A stretch of DNA of 34,594 bases from Nemertoderma westbladi (Eukaryota; Xenacoelomorpha; Nemertodermatida; Nemertodermatidae): positions 1 to 34,594 of the forward strand of contig JAUCBJ010004644.1 of NCBI GenBank assembly GCA_032718475.1. The letters run 5' to 3'. The position numbers and the translations under genes were made by a program. Numbering within the stretch: the stretch's first letter is position 1; every line of letters begins with the position of its first letter. Below the pieces are notes generated by a model. That model was not told where the DNA came from. It saw only the letters and a program-made list of their open reading frames with translations, and ran no database searches. Below, piece by piece: positions 11,912 to 20,845 of the stretch.

Positions 11912-12484
11912 CCTTATTGGTGTTGTAGCCAGGAGACACACTATTGCTGTAGCAAGCATAGGCCTACTGGAACATTGAAATATAAAATACTTGCCTATTA
12001 TATAGATAATTTATATGATTTTCTAAGTGTAATACAAAATACAACACATATTTTTATAAACTCTTAGATAAAATACGATACGAAAAAATACGAAATTATT
12101 TTCGTATTTCCTATCGTATCTTGGATTTTTCGTATCGTATTTTCTCATAATTGCATTCGTACCGTATCGTATCGTGAAAAATTGGTTCGTATCGTATAGT
12201 ATCCTGTCCCTGGTCATAATATGCATTACATATGAATAGATATTGACAATAAAAAAATAAGTAATATAAAATATAATTAGCGATACTATCGAAGATATAA
12301 TCGTAGACACACCGGCATCATTTACATTTACATACAAATTAAAAGTTATTTAAATTTTAACATTTGTCAACATCAATTACAAATCAACAGTCATTACAAA
12401 ACAATAAGATAACATTTTAGCGACTACACTTTGTTATATCAGTTATTTAAATATAATGTAATATAATAATATGATAATGCTCTC
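11912..12484. other. Non-coding spacer with an AT-rich hairpin
   Basis: Sequence between the satellite and a tRNA-like element. It is AT-rich and contains the CGTATCGTAT-rich hairpin described at 12070-12143. The apparent minus-strand reading frame over 12023-12337 is low-complexity and has no recognisable family. Confidence 0.55.
12070..12143. repeat. Nested inverted repeat (18-bp perfect arms)
   Basis: AAAATACGATACGAAAAA at 12070-12087 is the exact reverse complement of 12126-12143. Inside, AATACGAAA pairs with TTTCGTATT, giving a second nested hairpin. Further CGTATCGTAT copies follow up to about 12200. It could extrude as a cruciform or form a long RNA hairpin if transcribed; it may also be a decayed transposon terminus. 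Confidence 0.7.
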
Positions 12485-12622
12485 CATAGCGAAAAATATC
12501 AACCGCCCCTATTGGGGCTCGAACCCGGTACCTAGGTTTCAAACTTCCCGTTATCAACATCCGGGTGTGTGTGTCCTAAGACAACTGAGCTACCTGTACG
12601 GTTGAAGAATTTATTCGCTATG
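12485..12622 (-). ncRNA. tRNA-like pol III unit framed by inverted repeats (SINE or MITE-like)
   Basis: Read on the minus strand it has a box A (TAGCTCAGTTG, plus coordinates 12582-12592), a box B (GGTTCGAGCCC, 12515-12525) 57 bases apart, and a T5 terminator (12492-12496). CAACCG and CGGTTG form an acceptor-like stem and CCCG/CGGG an anticodon-arm-like stem, but D-arm and T-arm pairing is poor, so I do not call a functional tRNA. The unit is enclosed by imperfect inverted repeats, CATAGCGAAAAATATCAACCG (12485-12505, 21 bases) against 12599-12622. No target-site duplication is clear. Most likely a tRNA-derived mobile element. Confidence 0.55.
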
Positions 12623-12821
12623 AGGTGGGCTTTTTTGGAGGGACATTTTGGGGTTTTTCCAATCACTCAAAGGAAAGTTCCCGTGCTCTGCCAGTAATGG
12701 CAGCCATGCCTCAAATAATAACTATACAGTGTTGTAGATACCACTGTGTTACCCGGGAGAGGAATATCACCTTCACTCCACCCCACAACATTTCATATAT
12801 TAAATCAGTTATTAGTTTTAT
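12623..12821. other. Short spacer 3' of the P450
   Basis: About 200 bases with no supported feature. A 66-residue open frame on the plus strand across it has no recognisable family. Confidence 0.5.
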
Positions 12822-14327
12822 TTAATTTCTGCGATGGAACGTAACCTTAAAGTCTGCTGGACGTATGAATGTGCCACCTTGAACCTCTTTTATCGATGGT
12901 AACTTACCATCGCTAGGGGGCGCTATTACGAAATGTTGAAGAAGATGTCCGAAAATAATCCTCATCTCGATTTTAGACAGCTGTTCCCCAAAGCAGATTC
13001 TCGGCCCTATCCCGAAGGGAATGAAACAATCCTTCTTAACAAATTTCCCATTTTCATCTAGGAAGTGTTCCGGGTAAAATGTTTCTGGTTTCTCCCATAT
13101 TTCTGGGTCGTGGAGGATCGACCATAAGTTTCCCATGATGAATCCATTTTCTGGCAGTTCGAAGGAACGAAAGGTGGTTGATGACTCCAGCCTATGTGGC
13201 ACCGCGAACGGACCTACGCAACCGTATCGTAGCAACTCGTGCATAACCGCGTTTAAGTAAGGGACTTTCCTGAACACCTCTGTGTATGACGTTCCTTCAC
13301 GGCCTTCAGACTCATCTAAAAGATCTTGACATCGCTTCTGAATAGAAGGATTCTGTGCCATAATCAATACGAACCAACATATAGCGAAAGAGGTGGATTC
13401 TGAACCTGCAGAAAATATGTCTCGAATGACTGTTATCAGATTTTCGTTGGTGAGATGTAGGTTTTCTGGATTGTTCGATCGCTCTATTCTATCAACTTCT
13501 TTCAAATATCCATCGATGAAATCCTTATCTTCTTCGTCGAAGTTAATAACATCACGATGGGCGTCAATTTGAATTTGCAGAAGTTTGGCTATCTTTATTT
13601 GGTTGGTATGAGCAATATTTTGATTAGTTCCTGGAATAAACTTCCCAAAAGGAATAGGAATTCTTCTTGTCCCGGGTCCCGTGCTAACTAGAAGTGCTTG
13701 AATGCAATCTCTGAGTTCCCGAGAAAACCCGTCATTCCAATCGAAATGCTCACCGAAAACTATATTACCTACGATGTTTGAAATGGTTAGAAAAATCCAA
13801 TGAAATGGGTCCAAATCATCGCCTTCTCTTTTCATTAATTCGTCGGAGAGAATATTAGCCTCGACCAAAACGCGTTGTTCGAACGACGATTTTCCAACTC
13901 CGATGTTACGAAGTATTTTCGCGGCCAGCTTCCGAGTAACAGTCCAACCCTTCCCCTCATTAAAAATGATTCCGGTAACTTTTCCCGCGGTGTCTGTGGC
14001 GTTCAGTTTAGGTCTTCCCGAAAATATCTTTGAATTCTCAACAAAGGCTTCTCTGAATGCCTCGAATGAGTTGAGCACAAAGAGGCGTTTTGGTCCAACT
14101 TTAAGCGTAATGACGTCACTACCCAGTTGATTAGACCAGCGAGCCATTACCGAGCCGAAAGTCGTTGGAGTTACTTTCGAAAGGGAAATTATGTTTCCAA
14201 TGAAAGGCAATCCTTTTATTGAGGGAGGATAATTAAATACGACATCCTTCCGCAGATGCTTCAAGTAAAAGTATGCGCAACTGAAAACTATTGTAAAGAT
14301 GATGATTACATATACGAATTCAGTCAT
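12822..14327 (-). CDS. Cytochrome P450, CYP2 clan, single exon
   Basis: A 501-residue complete microsomal P450. An N-terminal membrane anchor (about residues 4-22) is followed by a proline hinge (NYPPSIKGLPFIGN). Diagnostic motifs in order: WTVTR in helix C (W128, R132), helix I AGSES (307-311), ExxR as ELLR (E364-R367), PEHF (419-422), and the haem loop FGIGPRICFG with the iron-ligating C445. Such enzymes insert one oxygen atom into lipophilic substrates using NADPH-P450 reductase; the substrate cannot be read from sequence. Two positions are unusual: the conserved oxygen-activation threonine of helix I is serine (S311, after E310) and the usual arginine of the PERF motif is histidine (H421). 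The start is the ATG at 14327-14325. An AATAAA overlaps the stop on the coding strand. No introns, whereas vertebrate CYP2 genes are multi-exonic. Confidence 0.93.
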   Translation of the reverse strand: MTEFVYVIIIFTIVFSCAYFYLKHLRKDVVFNYPPSIKGLPFIGNIISLSKVTPTTFGSVMARWSNQLGSDVITLKVGPKRLFVLNSFEAFREAFVENSKIFSGRPKLNATDTAGKVTGIIFNEGKGWTVTRKLAAKILRNIGVGKSSFEQRVLVEANILSDELMKREGDDLDPFHWIFLTISNIVGNIVFGEHFDWNDGFSRELRDCIQALLVSTGPGTRRIPIPFGKFIPGTNQNIAHTNQIKIAKLLQIQIDAHRDVINFDEEDKDFIDGYLKEVDRIERSNNPENLHLTNENLITVIRDIFSAGSESTSFAICWFVLIMAQNPSIQKRCQDLLDESEGREGTSYTEVFRKVPYLNAVMHELLRYGCVGPFAVPHRLESSTTFRSFELPENGFIMGNLWSILHDPEIWEKPETFYPEHFLDENGKFVKKDCFIPFGIGPRICFGEQLSKIEMRIIFGHLLQHFVIAPPSDGKLPSIKEVQGGTFIRPADFKVTFHRRN

Positions 14328-14381
14328 GTTTGAAAATTTTGATCAATAATTAAGGAATATTCGAATATTTCGCAGATGGGA

Positions 14382-14402
14382 GGGGGGGGGGGGGGGGGGG
14401 GG
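14382..14402. repeat. G21 homopolymer
   Basis: Uninterrupted run of 21 G directly abutting the left end of the TIR-bounded repeat at 14403, about 55 bases upstream of the P450 ATG (which is on the minus strand). Confidence 0.9.
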
Positions 14403-14586
14403 ACTGGACGCAATAAAAATGAATCCCTCTCCAGGGGAAATTGGGCGTAAATAACAGCTGTTTACGAGCAAAAATAATACTCAGTTCTATTGAGTTTCGT
14501 TTATTTTTTGGTTAAAATATCGTTCCACCGTAACCTTTAATATTGAGGCGGGATATTAATTCGCCAAAGCGGGTTTTGCGTCCAGT
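14403..14586. mobile_element. Dispersed repeat copy B, bounded by 11-bp terminal inverted repeats (MITE candidate)
   Basis: ACTGGACGCAA at 14403-14413 is the perfect reverse complement of 14576-14586, giving a 184-bp unit. Inside is the shared core: CCAGGGGAAATT, then GTAAATAACAGCTG, and the segment ending GTTCCACCGTAACC, also found near 30.1 and 33.6 kb. Length, terminal inverted repeats and no coding capacity fit a MITE, but no target-site duplication is obvious and the other copies do not clearly keep both termini. It lies in the immediate 5' flank of the P450 gene, so it could affect that promoter. Confidence 0.5.
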
Positions 14587-15096
14587 TTCCTCCCCTGTCT
14601 CGAATTTCACCATCACCAAGGGAAATTACAGCAAAGCGAACTACTACAATGCAAAGTTTAGCTTTCAAACTTTGTTATTTGTCATATAGAACGCATTAAT
14701 AAATCAATTCGCAAAGATCAATTGTAATTATTGTGTGCCAATTATATCACAGTATAATTTTATTATATTGATTATTGAATAACAATTTGGCATCGCTTCG
14801 GATTTAACAATACTACAGTACAATTAAACCTAAGGGACGGATAATAATTGTGATTATCTTGTTACCTCTCATCCGCATAGTGGTACCAATAATTAATCTG
14901 TTTACTTCAAGATTTAGTGGAGACGATAAATATGGGGGGGGGGGGGGGTGGGGTGGTGGTCTGTGTGCGTTTTTAAACCAGGGTGTCGTTAAGTGTATAT
15001 TCTAGATATTAAAATATTCGTGATTGGACAATTACAATTAATTTTATCTCGCCTCTACTACTACTAGGATCGGCATGCTGCATTGCAGCTCAATTA
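14587..15096. other. Non-coding spacer with a G15 tract
   Basis: AT-rich intergenic DNA between the P450 5' flank and the 3' end of the LINE fragment. A run of 15 G lies at 14934-14948, followed by TGGGGTGGTGG. Nothing else supported. Confidence 0.5.
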
Positions 15097-17215
15097 TTAA
15101 GAATGCTGTGCCGGCTTATCGACAAAATTGCGCCGCCACAACTCCCTATCACCCATGACATTTGCTAGATCATCTGCATCTTCAAGGCCAGTGTCCTTTA
15201 AGATGCGTCTCAAGAAAGTCATGGGCTGTCCACCATGCTTATTCACTCCATGAGGCTGCCAAAGTACAAGATTATGCACTGGCTGGTCCTCACGGCGAAA
15301 GCAATGTCATGCAAAGCGGAGGCGATTTTGTTCTAGTGTCAAGCTTGGCGGAACCAATGAGACACCTCCAATGTTATATAGTGTCTGGTTGGAGATGTGT
15401 GCATTGTACTTGACACAATGAACCCGGCGTAGCGTTCTTGTAAATGTGCCATCCAGAGATTTGGTGTCCTCAGCAGTTAGAGCCCAGCATGGACTCCCAT
15501 AGAGGAGTACTGGAACTACTGCTGCTCTAAATAATCGGACCTTAAGTTTCCGATTAATTCTCGGTGACTTCCAAATACTGGAAGGCCTATTCAAGGCTGC
15601 CCATGCCTTTCCCTAACGTATTCGAAGGTCCTCACCTGACTTCCGGATCCTTGATCCCAGGTAACAGAAGTCGTCCACATGCTCAAGCATACCATCCTTT
15701 GAGCTTATGTTCATCCGATCAGAGGCTTGCTGAGGACTTTCAAAGTTAACTATAAAAAGACCAACACTAGAAGCAGCATGTTCTAATGAGCTGAGGAGCC
15801 ATGGGGCTCCCTCTAGTGATTCTGAGAGTACTCCTAAGTCATCAGCAAAGTCTAGATCGGTTATGTACTTGGCAGGATTTCCTCGACTTCTGGAGCCAGT
15901 AGGTGGAGTTATCATCACCCCAGCATCATTATGATGATCGAAAGACATGCGTAGAACATAGTCAACCACAATTATGAACAAGAAAGTGCAAGTGTGTCTC
16001 CCTGGAGGACGCCCCATAACACTTCAAATGGTTCTGTGTCACCGTCAACAGTAGACACAAATGTTGTCGAACCATCGTATACTGATCTGATTGCTGCAAT
16101 AATTTCATCAGGAATCCCATATAATGAAAGTATGCTGAACATACGTGAGCGAGAGACTGAACCAAAGGCCTTGAAGAAGTCAACAAAGATAACAGCCAGA
16201 TGCCTGTCGTTCTTTTTTGATAACTCTTCAATTATCCTTCTAAGTGCCAAAGTTGATTCCATGGCCCCATGACCTTTACGGAACCCATTCTGATTTCCAC
16301 GGAGCAGTCTCTCAATGGGATCCCTGATGCGATTTAATATAATTCTATTGTATAACTTTGCAGAAATCGAGATCAATGAGATTCCCCGAAAAGAACCAGA
16401 GTGTTAGGTTGCCCTTCTTGGGAACTGGCACAAACTTATTTGTTTTCATTTCTTGTGGGACTCTTGTTGTTCGGTACATGTCTACTATGATGGGATAGAT
16501 GAGCTTTAAACACTCAGGTATTTTAAAGACCTCAGGGGGAACACCATCTACTCCACTGACACGATTGGTCTTAATGCTCTTTGCAGCAGCCTTCACTTCT
16601 GCAAAGGAGATATCGCCAGTGGGAATATCTGGGAGTACAGACTCAGACACTTTTACTTCTATAAAGTTATCAGGCAATACCCTGTCGTCATTATTGAGGA
16701 GCTTTTCAAAGTGGGCCTTCCAACCTTTGAGGCGATCAGCTGGTGATTCAGCCTTAACCTTGGTGGTTGGTTGGCTTTTCCGCCCAGTAAGCAAGTTGGT
16801 CGATTTCCATGCCTGGGATGATTGCCTACTGTCGTCAGCATCATTGATGGCATCAACCTTTTGGTTTATTAGCTCCTGTAGATTAAAAGAGTACTGCCTG
16901 TTCAGGGACCTAGATGCAACCTTAACTGCATTCTTGGCCGCTGTAGTCTGTTTGATTCGGGACTCTTTCTGCGCCTTATAGAGGTCATTTCGACACTTCT
17001 GAATTTTGTTGTCAGTCCAGGGGGGCCCTTTTCCTGTTTCCAGGGTATACAGTAACTGTTTCTGCAGCTGCTAACTTAACTGCTTCTCTGAAGGCAGTAT
17101 AGCCCTCACAGTGATCTGCCGCCTCAGAGGCAAGAACCTCATACCTGTTGCTCAGCTGTAGTGTGAAGCTGGATCTCACACTTGGCTGTTGCAACAGAGA
17201 GGACCAGTCATGCCG
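15097..17215 (-). pseudogene. 5'-truncated, frameshifted non-LTR retrotransposon (LINE) reverse transcriptase
   Basis: Read on the minus strand, consecutive frames give parts of one LINE polyprotein. About 17200-17045 holds the linker that follows the endonuclease (with EVLASEAADHCEGYTAF). About 17000-16395 holds the N-terminal part of the RT (SGVDGVPPEVFK, then VPVPKKGNL). 16376-15972 holds fingers and palm (NRIILNRIRDPIERLL, FVDFFKAF, GVLQGDTLA). 16017-15613 contains the catalytic FADD (15838-15849), and 15594-15097 the thumb and C-terminus. Frame changes fall near 16390, 15990 and 15610, and the frame is interrupted near the start of the RT, so no intact protein is encoded. The endonuclease domain is absent, the usual result of 5' truncation. 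FVDFFKAFG has G where most relatives have D. I cannot assign the clade from memory with confidence. Confidence 0.85.
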
Positions 17216-17269
17216 CGGCAATGCAGATTTCGTGAGTGAAGATGTGCAAGAAGACAAAATTTGCATGCA

Positions 17270-17466
17270 TTGGAACTAAATTCGCATCCATTGGAACTAA
17301 GTTCGCATCCATTGGAACTAAGTTCGTTTTGATATTCTGGGATTGGAACTAAGTTCGCCTCGATTGGAACTAAGTTCGCTTTGTAAAATTTATTTTGGAA
17401 CAAAATTCGTTTCAATTGGAACTAATTTCGCTTCGCCTTTGAAAATGTGCGATTGGAACTAAGTTC
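17270..17466. repeat. 21-bp minisatellite (ATTGGAACTAAGTTCGC core)
   Basis: Seven copies of ATTGGAACTAAGTTCGC. TGGA falls at 17271, 17292, 17313, 17344, 17365, 17417 and 17454: a 21-bp period in the first three and in the fourth-fifth pair, with short spacers elsewhere. It directly adjoins the truncated 5' end of the LINE. It is open in a minus-strand frame because 21 is a multiple of three, but that is a by-product of the repeat. Confidence 0.85.
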
Positions 17467-18464
17467 GTGCTACCTGGGTTATGCCATGACCTACTATACT
17501 ACTACCTACCTACTATATTTTCTGGGCCGCTTAATCGATTGAAAGTAATATAGAAAACTCAAGTCTTAGTGGTACATCATTTTTGGTGCACCAAAATTAG
17601 GGTGTGGCATTAAGTAGGCTTTGAAGTATTTGCATTTGAAGTAGACTTCAAATTTTCAAAATTACGATATTCAGAAAATACCACAAGGTTTTCATTTCAA
17701 CCCATTTTTATAGGTTATCTACTACCTACCTACCTACCATGGTCTACTATAGTACACGTCATAGTTATGCCTATACAATATCTATATTGTGTAGCTATTC
17801 ACACTTAAACTAAATGTTCCAGAACATTTTGTATTTATTAAATAGAATAAATGGCCTGCAGCAAACAATAATTATTGCAATCTTTGAACGCCTATTTCTC
17901 AGCTGTTTCTCAACGAAATCCAGATATTGTTACATATTTGAAATCATTGCAACGCAAGTTTTCTATTGATATAAAAAAATAACTATTAATGTGAAGAATG
18001 TCAATAATACGGAGGGTGCGATTTCGCAAAAGGCACTAACAGAAATTTAAAGGCGAAATCGAAAATTCCGGCTTCATGGTAACAACCACGGTGAGTTGAA
18101 CTACTGTAGTTGTGTTTCAAATTTCAAGCAACATGATAAAGATTTGTATAAAAATTTGGGGGGGGGGGGGGTGGGGTGTCCCTGTCATCAGAAAATTACA
18201 CTATAATATTACGGGACATGGTGTATAATAAATTGCCCCGCGCAGCTATGCAAAACCATGCAAATTTCGAAGGCTCATATCTCCGTTTCTTTTACGACGA
18301 AATTCAGATTTATTAGTATTATGTATTTATTTTTCAGAAACTAAAATTCCTGTTTCACCCAAACATACTTGATGTCGCGGTAGGTCCGCTGTTAGAGAGA
18401 GATGGGATATGCATCTTAAGATTGCATGTTCAATAGAAGTGGATTAGATGGGAGAGTGAATGTC
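17467..18464. other. Non-coding spacer
   Basis: AT-rich with CTAC microsatellite patches (about 17500-17515 and 17717-17740), a 16-base palindrome at 17581-17596 and a G14 tract at 18158-18171. No gene supported. Confidence 0.5.
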
Positions 18465-18472
18465 AGGTGCAA

Positions 18473-19070
18473 CAGAGGCATACCGAGGGTGGGGGGGGGG
18501 GGGACAATTTTTATGGGCGCCGATTTATGAAGGGCGCCAAATTAGAAAATTCGGTTTATGAGGGCGGCATAATATCATAAATAATATAAAGGGCCCTACT
18601 AAAAACATTAGAAAATAATTAAATAATAAAAAAAGAAAAAAAAATTATTTTATTATGAACGAAATAAACCACTTACAAACCATTTTATTATTACAGTAAA
18701 TCACCTAGGGCTTGCAACAACAATGCTATTATTTACTATATTTACAAGATCGTTTAAGTAGTTTGGCTTTATTAAGTATAAGTATACAGTAGAGAACACG
18801 AAGTTTGATGTGATTGATTGGGACGATGTAATAAATATATTTGCAGATAAAAAATCTAGGAAAGTATCAATTATTGTAATCCTACTGTAGCACTACTCCT
18901 ACTGTACATACAATTAGCAACATTTTTTAAAAATGTAATAATATTTTAAAATTGGTATCGGTAATAAAATTTTATAATACTGTATATAATTTTATGAATT
19001 TAGATGAATTTGTGGGGTGGGGTGTAGAATCAGCTTGTCACAGGGCGCCAGAAACCTTGGTACGCCTCTG
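18473..19070. mobile_element. Non-autonomous hAT-type DNA transposon
   Basis: CAGAGGCATACCGAGG at 18473-18488 matches the reverse complement of 19055-19070 at 14 of 16 bases, with CAG and CTG ends typical of hAT elements. It is flanked by an 8-bp duplication, AGGTGCAA (18465-18472) and AGGGGCAA (19071-19078), one base different, the hAT target-site length. The 598-bp body is AT-rich, without transposase coding sequence, and has a G13 tract (18491-18503) just inside the left end. GGGCGCC motifs lie near both ends. Two TIR mismatches and one target-site mismatch suggest it is not very recent. The insertion lies in a tRNA-like sequence, next entry. Confidence 0.8.
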
Positions 19071-19181
19071 AGGGGCAAGTGGCTGAACTGGTTAGCGCTA
19101 CTGATGAGGCCTGATATGCTGAAACGTACGTATAGCGGTGGTTCAACCCCCGATGATGGATAACGAGCTTCCTCGTTTTTT
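19071..19181 (+). ncRNA. tRNA-derived SINE-like pol III unit, split by the hAT insertion
   Basis: Box A TGGCTGAACTGG at 19080-19091 and box B GGTTCAACCCC at 19140-19150 are 60 bases apart and both fit pol III internal promoter consensus. A small hairpin (AACGAG / CTCGTT) leads into T6 at 19176-19181, a good pol III terminator. GCT/AGC forms a D stem, but the anticodon and acceptor arms do not fold, so a tRNA-derived SINE or tRNA pseudogene is more likely than a working tRNA. The sequence before the hAT element (up to 18472) is its original 5' flank. Confidence 0.55.
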
Positions 19182-20355
19182 CCCATTTACAGTTGCATTA
19201 ACAGCTCAACTCCAATTTATTTAATTAATAACAATCAAATAAAATTTACTCTTAAGGATGTATCAATAATTAAGTTATATTATACAAGTTGCTTTTCCAA
19301 CTTAATCTGTAGTGAGCCAAAGCCCAAAAATTAAAAAAAGTACATATATGTGAGTTAATTTAATATACAGTAGAAAAGGGATAAATAAAATAATCACAAT
19401 CACACCGGTATTAATTTGTAAACCCCTAAGTAATAAAGGAAATCAGCTGACAATCAGAGAATACCCTGTACTTTGTACTCATACACACGTCCGTAGGGCC
19501 GTCGCGCAGGACGAGGCTCAGTTATCAGATACAGATTAAAATTGAGCAATTCTATCCCAAAATCGGTACTTAAGATATTTAAATAAATAAATAAGAAATT
19601 TAACCAAACCGCCAATAAGAATAAATCAAAGAAGAGAGGAAAGTTCCCCCCTCGCTTCAACCGCCCTCTTAATCTGCACCAACCCAACCGAAAGGAGCAC
19701 AGAGGATTAAGGAAAGGCAGAGGTATTAACAGGAAATTTGTGTTTTAAAAGTAATATATTTTTAGGTGTGGACTATCATGGAGGCAATCCAATTTGTAAA
19801 AATTATTAAAACTTACCTTATGCCGATAGTATTTATACTGAAATAGTAATTTATCATGTCAACTCCTCAAATAAATTATTTAGCTAATGATTCTAAAGAA
19901 TATGATTAAATACTCCATGCAATCATTTTGTGAGATAAATAATAAGCAAGCTGGCTTATTAGTCACTTTACACTAGTAGTGCCTGCCTTGTCTATGTTCT
20001 ATAGATGTAATTACCAGTTGCCAAGTAGTGATGAGATGATTGGACTGGTTCCAACTCCAACTAGCAGGCAATAACTAGTATGCCAAGGAATCAATGAGGA
20101 GGGCATTATGACTTAATTACGTTTAGATCAATTAAAATTTCTTAAAGCAAATCACTTGAACTAATTGAAAATTATAATGGAATGGTATGGGGATTACTAC
20201 AGCTGTATAACTTTTAAGTATAATTATTTATATCTTATACTATAAAATAATTAATTTCCATTACAAGAAAGGCTTGAAAATGCTGTTTTTACCCTAATCA
20301 ACTTAATTAACTGCTATTATTTTAGCTTCTCGAAGGCCACACGGAAATTCAACTT
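19182..20355. other. Non-coding spacer before the LTR retrotransposon
   Basis: AT-rich. A 77-residue open frame on the minus strand (19454-19687) is hydrophobic in the middle and ends in an Arg-Pro-rich stretch; it may be a repeat fragment but I do not recognise a family. No other supported feature. Confidence 0.45.
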
Positions 20356-20657
20356 GCGCCATACATTCGCTATGTATATTGTAAACTCAATGAATTATAT
20401 TATTCGAACTCTATTAGCTATTACTTTTTGTATTCGTCATACAGCTGTTAGGACTCTTATAAACTTAAACTCTACAGCTGTTAGGACTATTGGTGGTGGT
20501 TAGGTTGACTAATATTATGTGCTCTTTATTGATGAGTTTTATTATTATTATTTTTGTGTCTAAAGTAAAATATAATTTATTAGTTTTGGAAATTATTTGT
20601 GTGATTTATTTGGGTTAGATGAGGGACTGAACGCTGGCCGTGCTTAACTTCTTGCGT
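20356..20657 (+). repeat. 5' LTR
   Basis: 302-bp terminal repeat. It starts GCGCCATACATTCGC and ends CTTAACTTCTTGCGT. The canonical TG...CA ends are not apparent: a T precedes the first G here (TGCGCC), but the 3' copy has A at that place. An internal doublet of ACAGCTGTTAGGACT, about 40 bases apart, is present in both LTRs. Confidence 0.92.
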
Positions 20658-20676
20658 GGTGGCTGGATTATGAACC
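20657..20676 (+). other. Candidate primer-binding site
   Basis: TGGTGGCTGGATTATGAACC begins at the 5' LTR edge. Starting with TGG, the complement of tRNA CCA, is expected of a primer-binding site. The rest of its complement does not place a TTC loop at the normal distance from a tRNA 3' end, so I cannot name the tRNA. Confidence 0.45.
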
Positions 20677-20845
20677 CTAGCCTTACAGACTTTCATAATC
20701 TGAATTTGCCTGACATTAACTGTTAGCGTTTCACCCAGCTCTTCCTTTAGACAAGATTTATTTCTTAGCACAAAAGGTTCGGTATATCAGTGAAATCATC
20801 CCAACTTTACACAATATCATTTCCCGGATCTGTTTTTATTCAATC

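Noticed and set aside
12023-12337. 104-codon minus-strand ORF
   Set aside because: Tyr/Ile-rich low-complexity translation of AT-rich hairpin DNA with no family resemblance.
17581-17596. 16-base palindrome TTTTGGTGCACCAAAA
   Set aside because: About one such palindrome is expected by chance in a window this size, and nothing around it supports a function.
19071-19181. Functional tRNA gene
   Set aside because: Boxes A and B are good but anticodon and acceptor stems do not form; treated as a SINE-like derivative.
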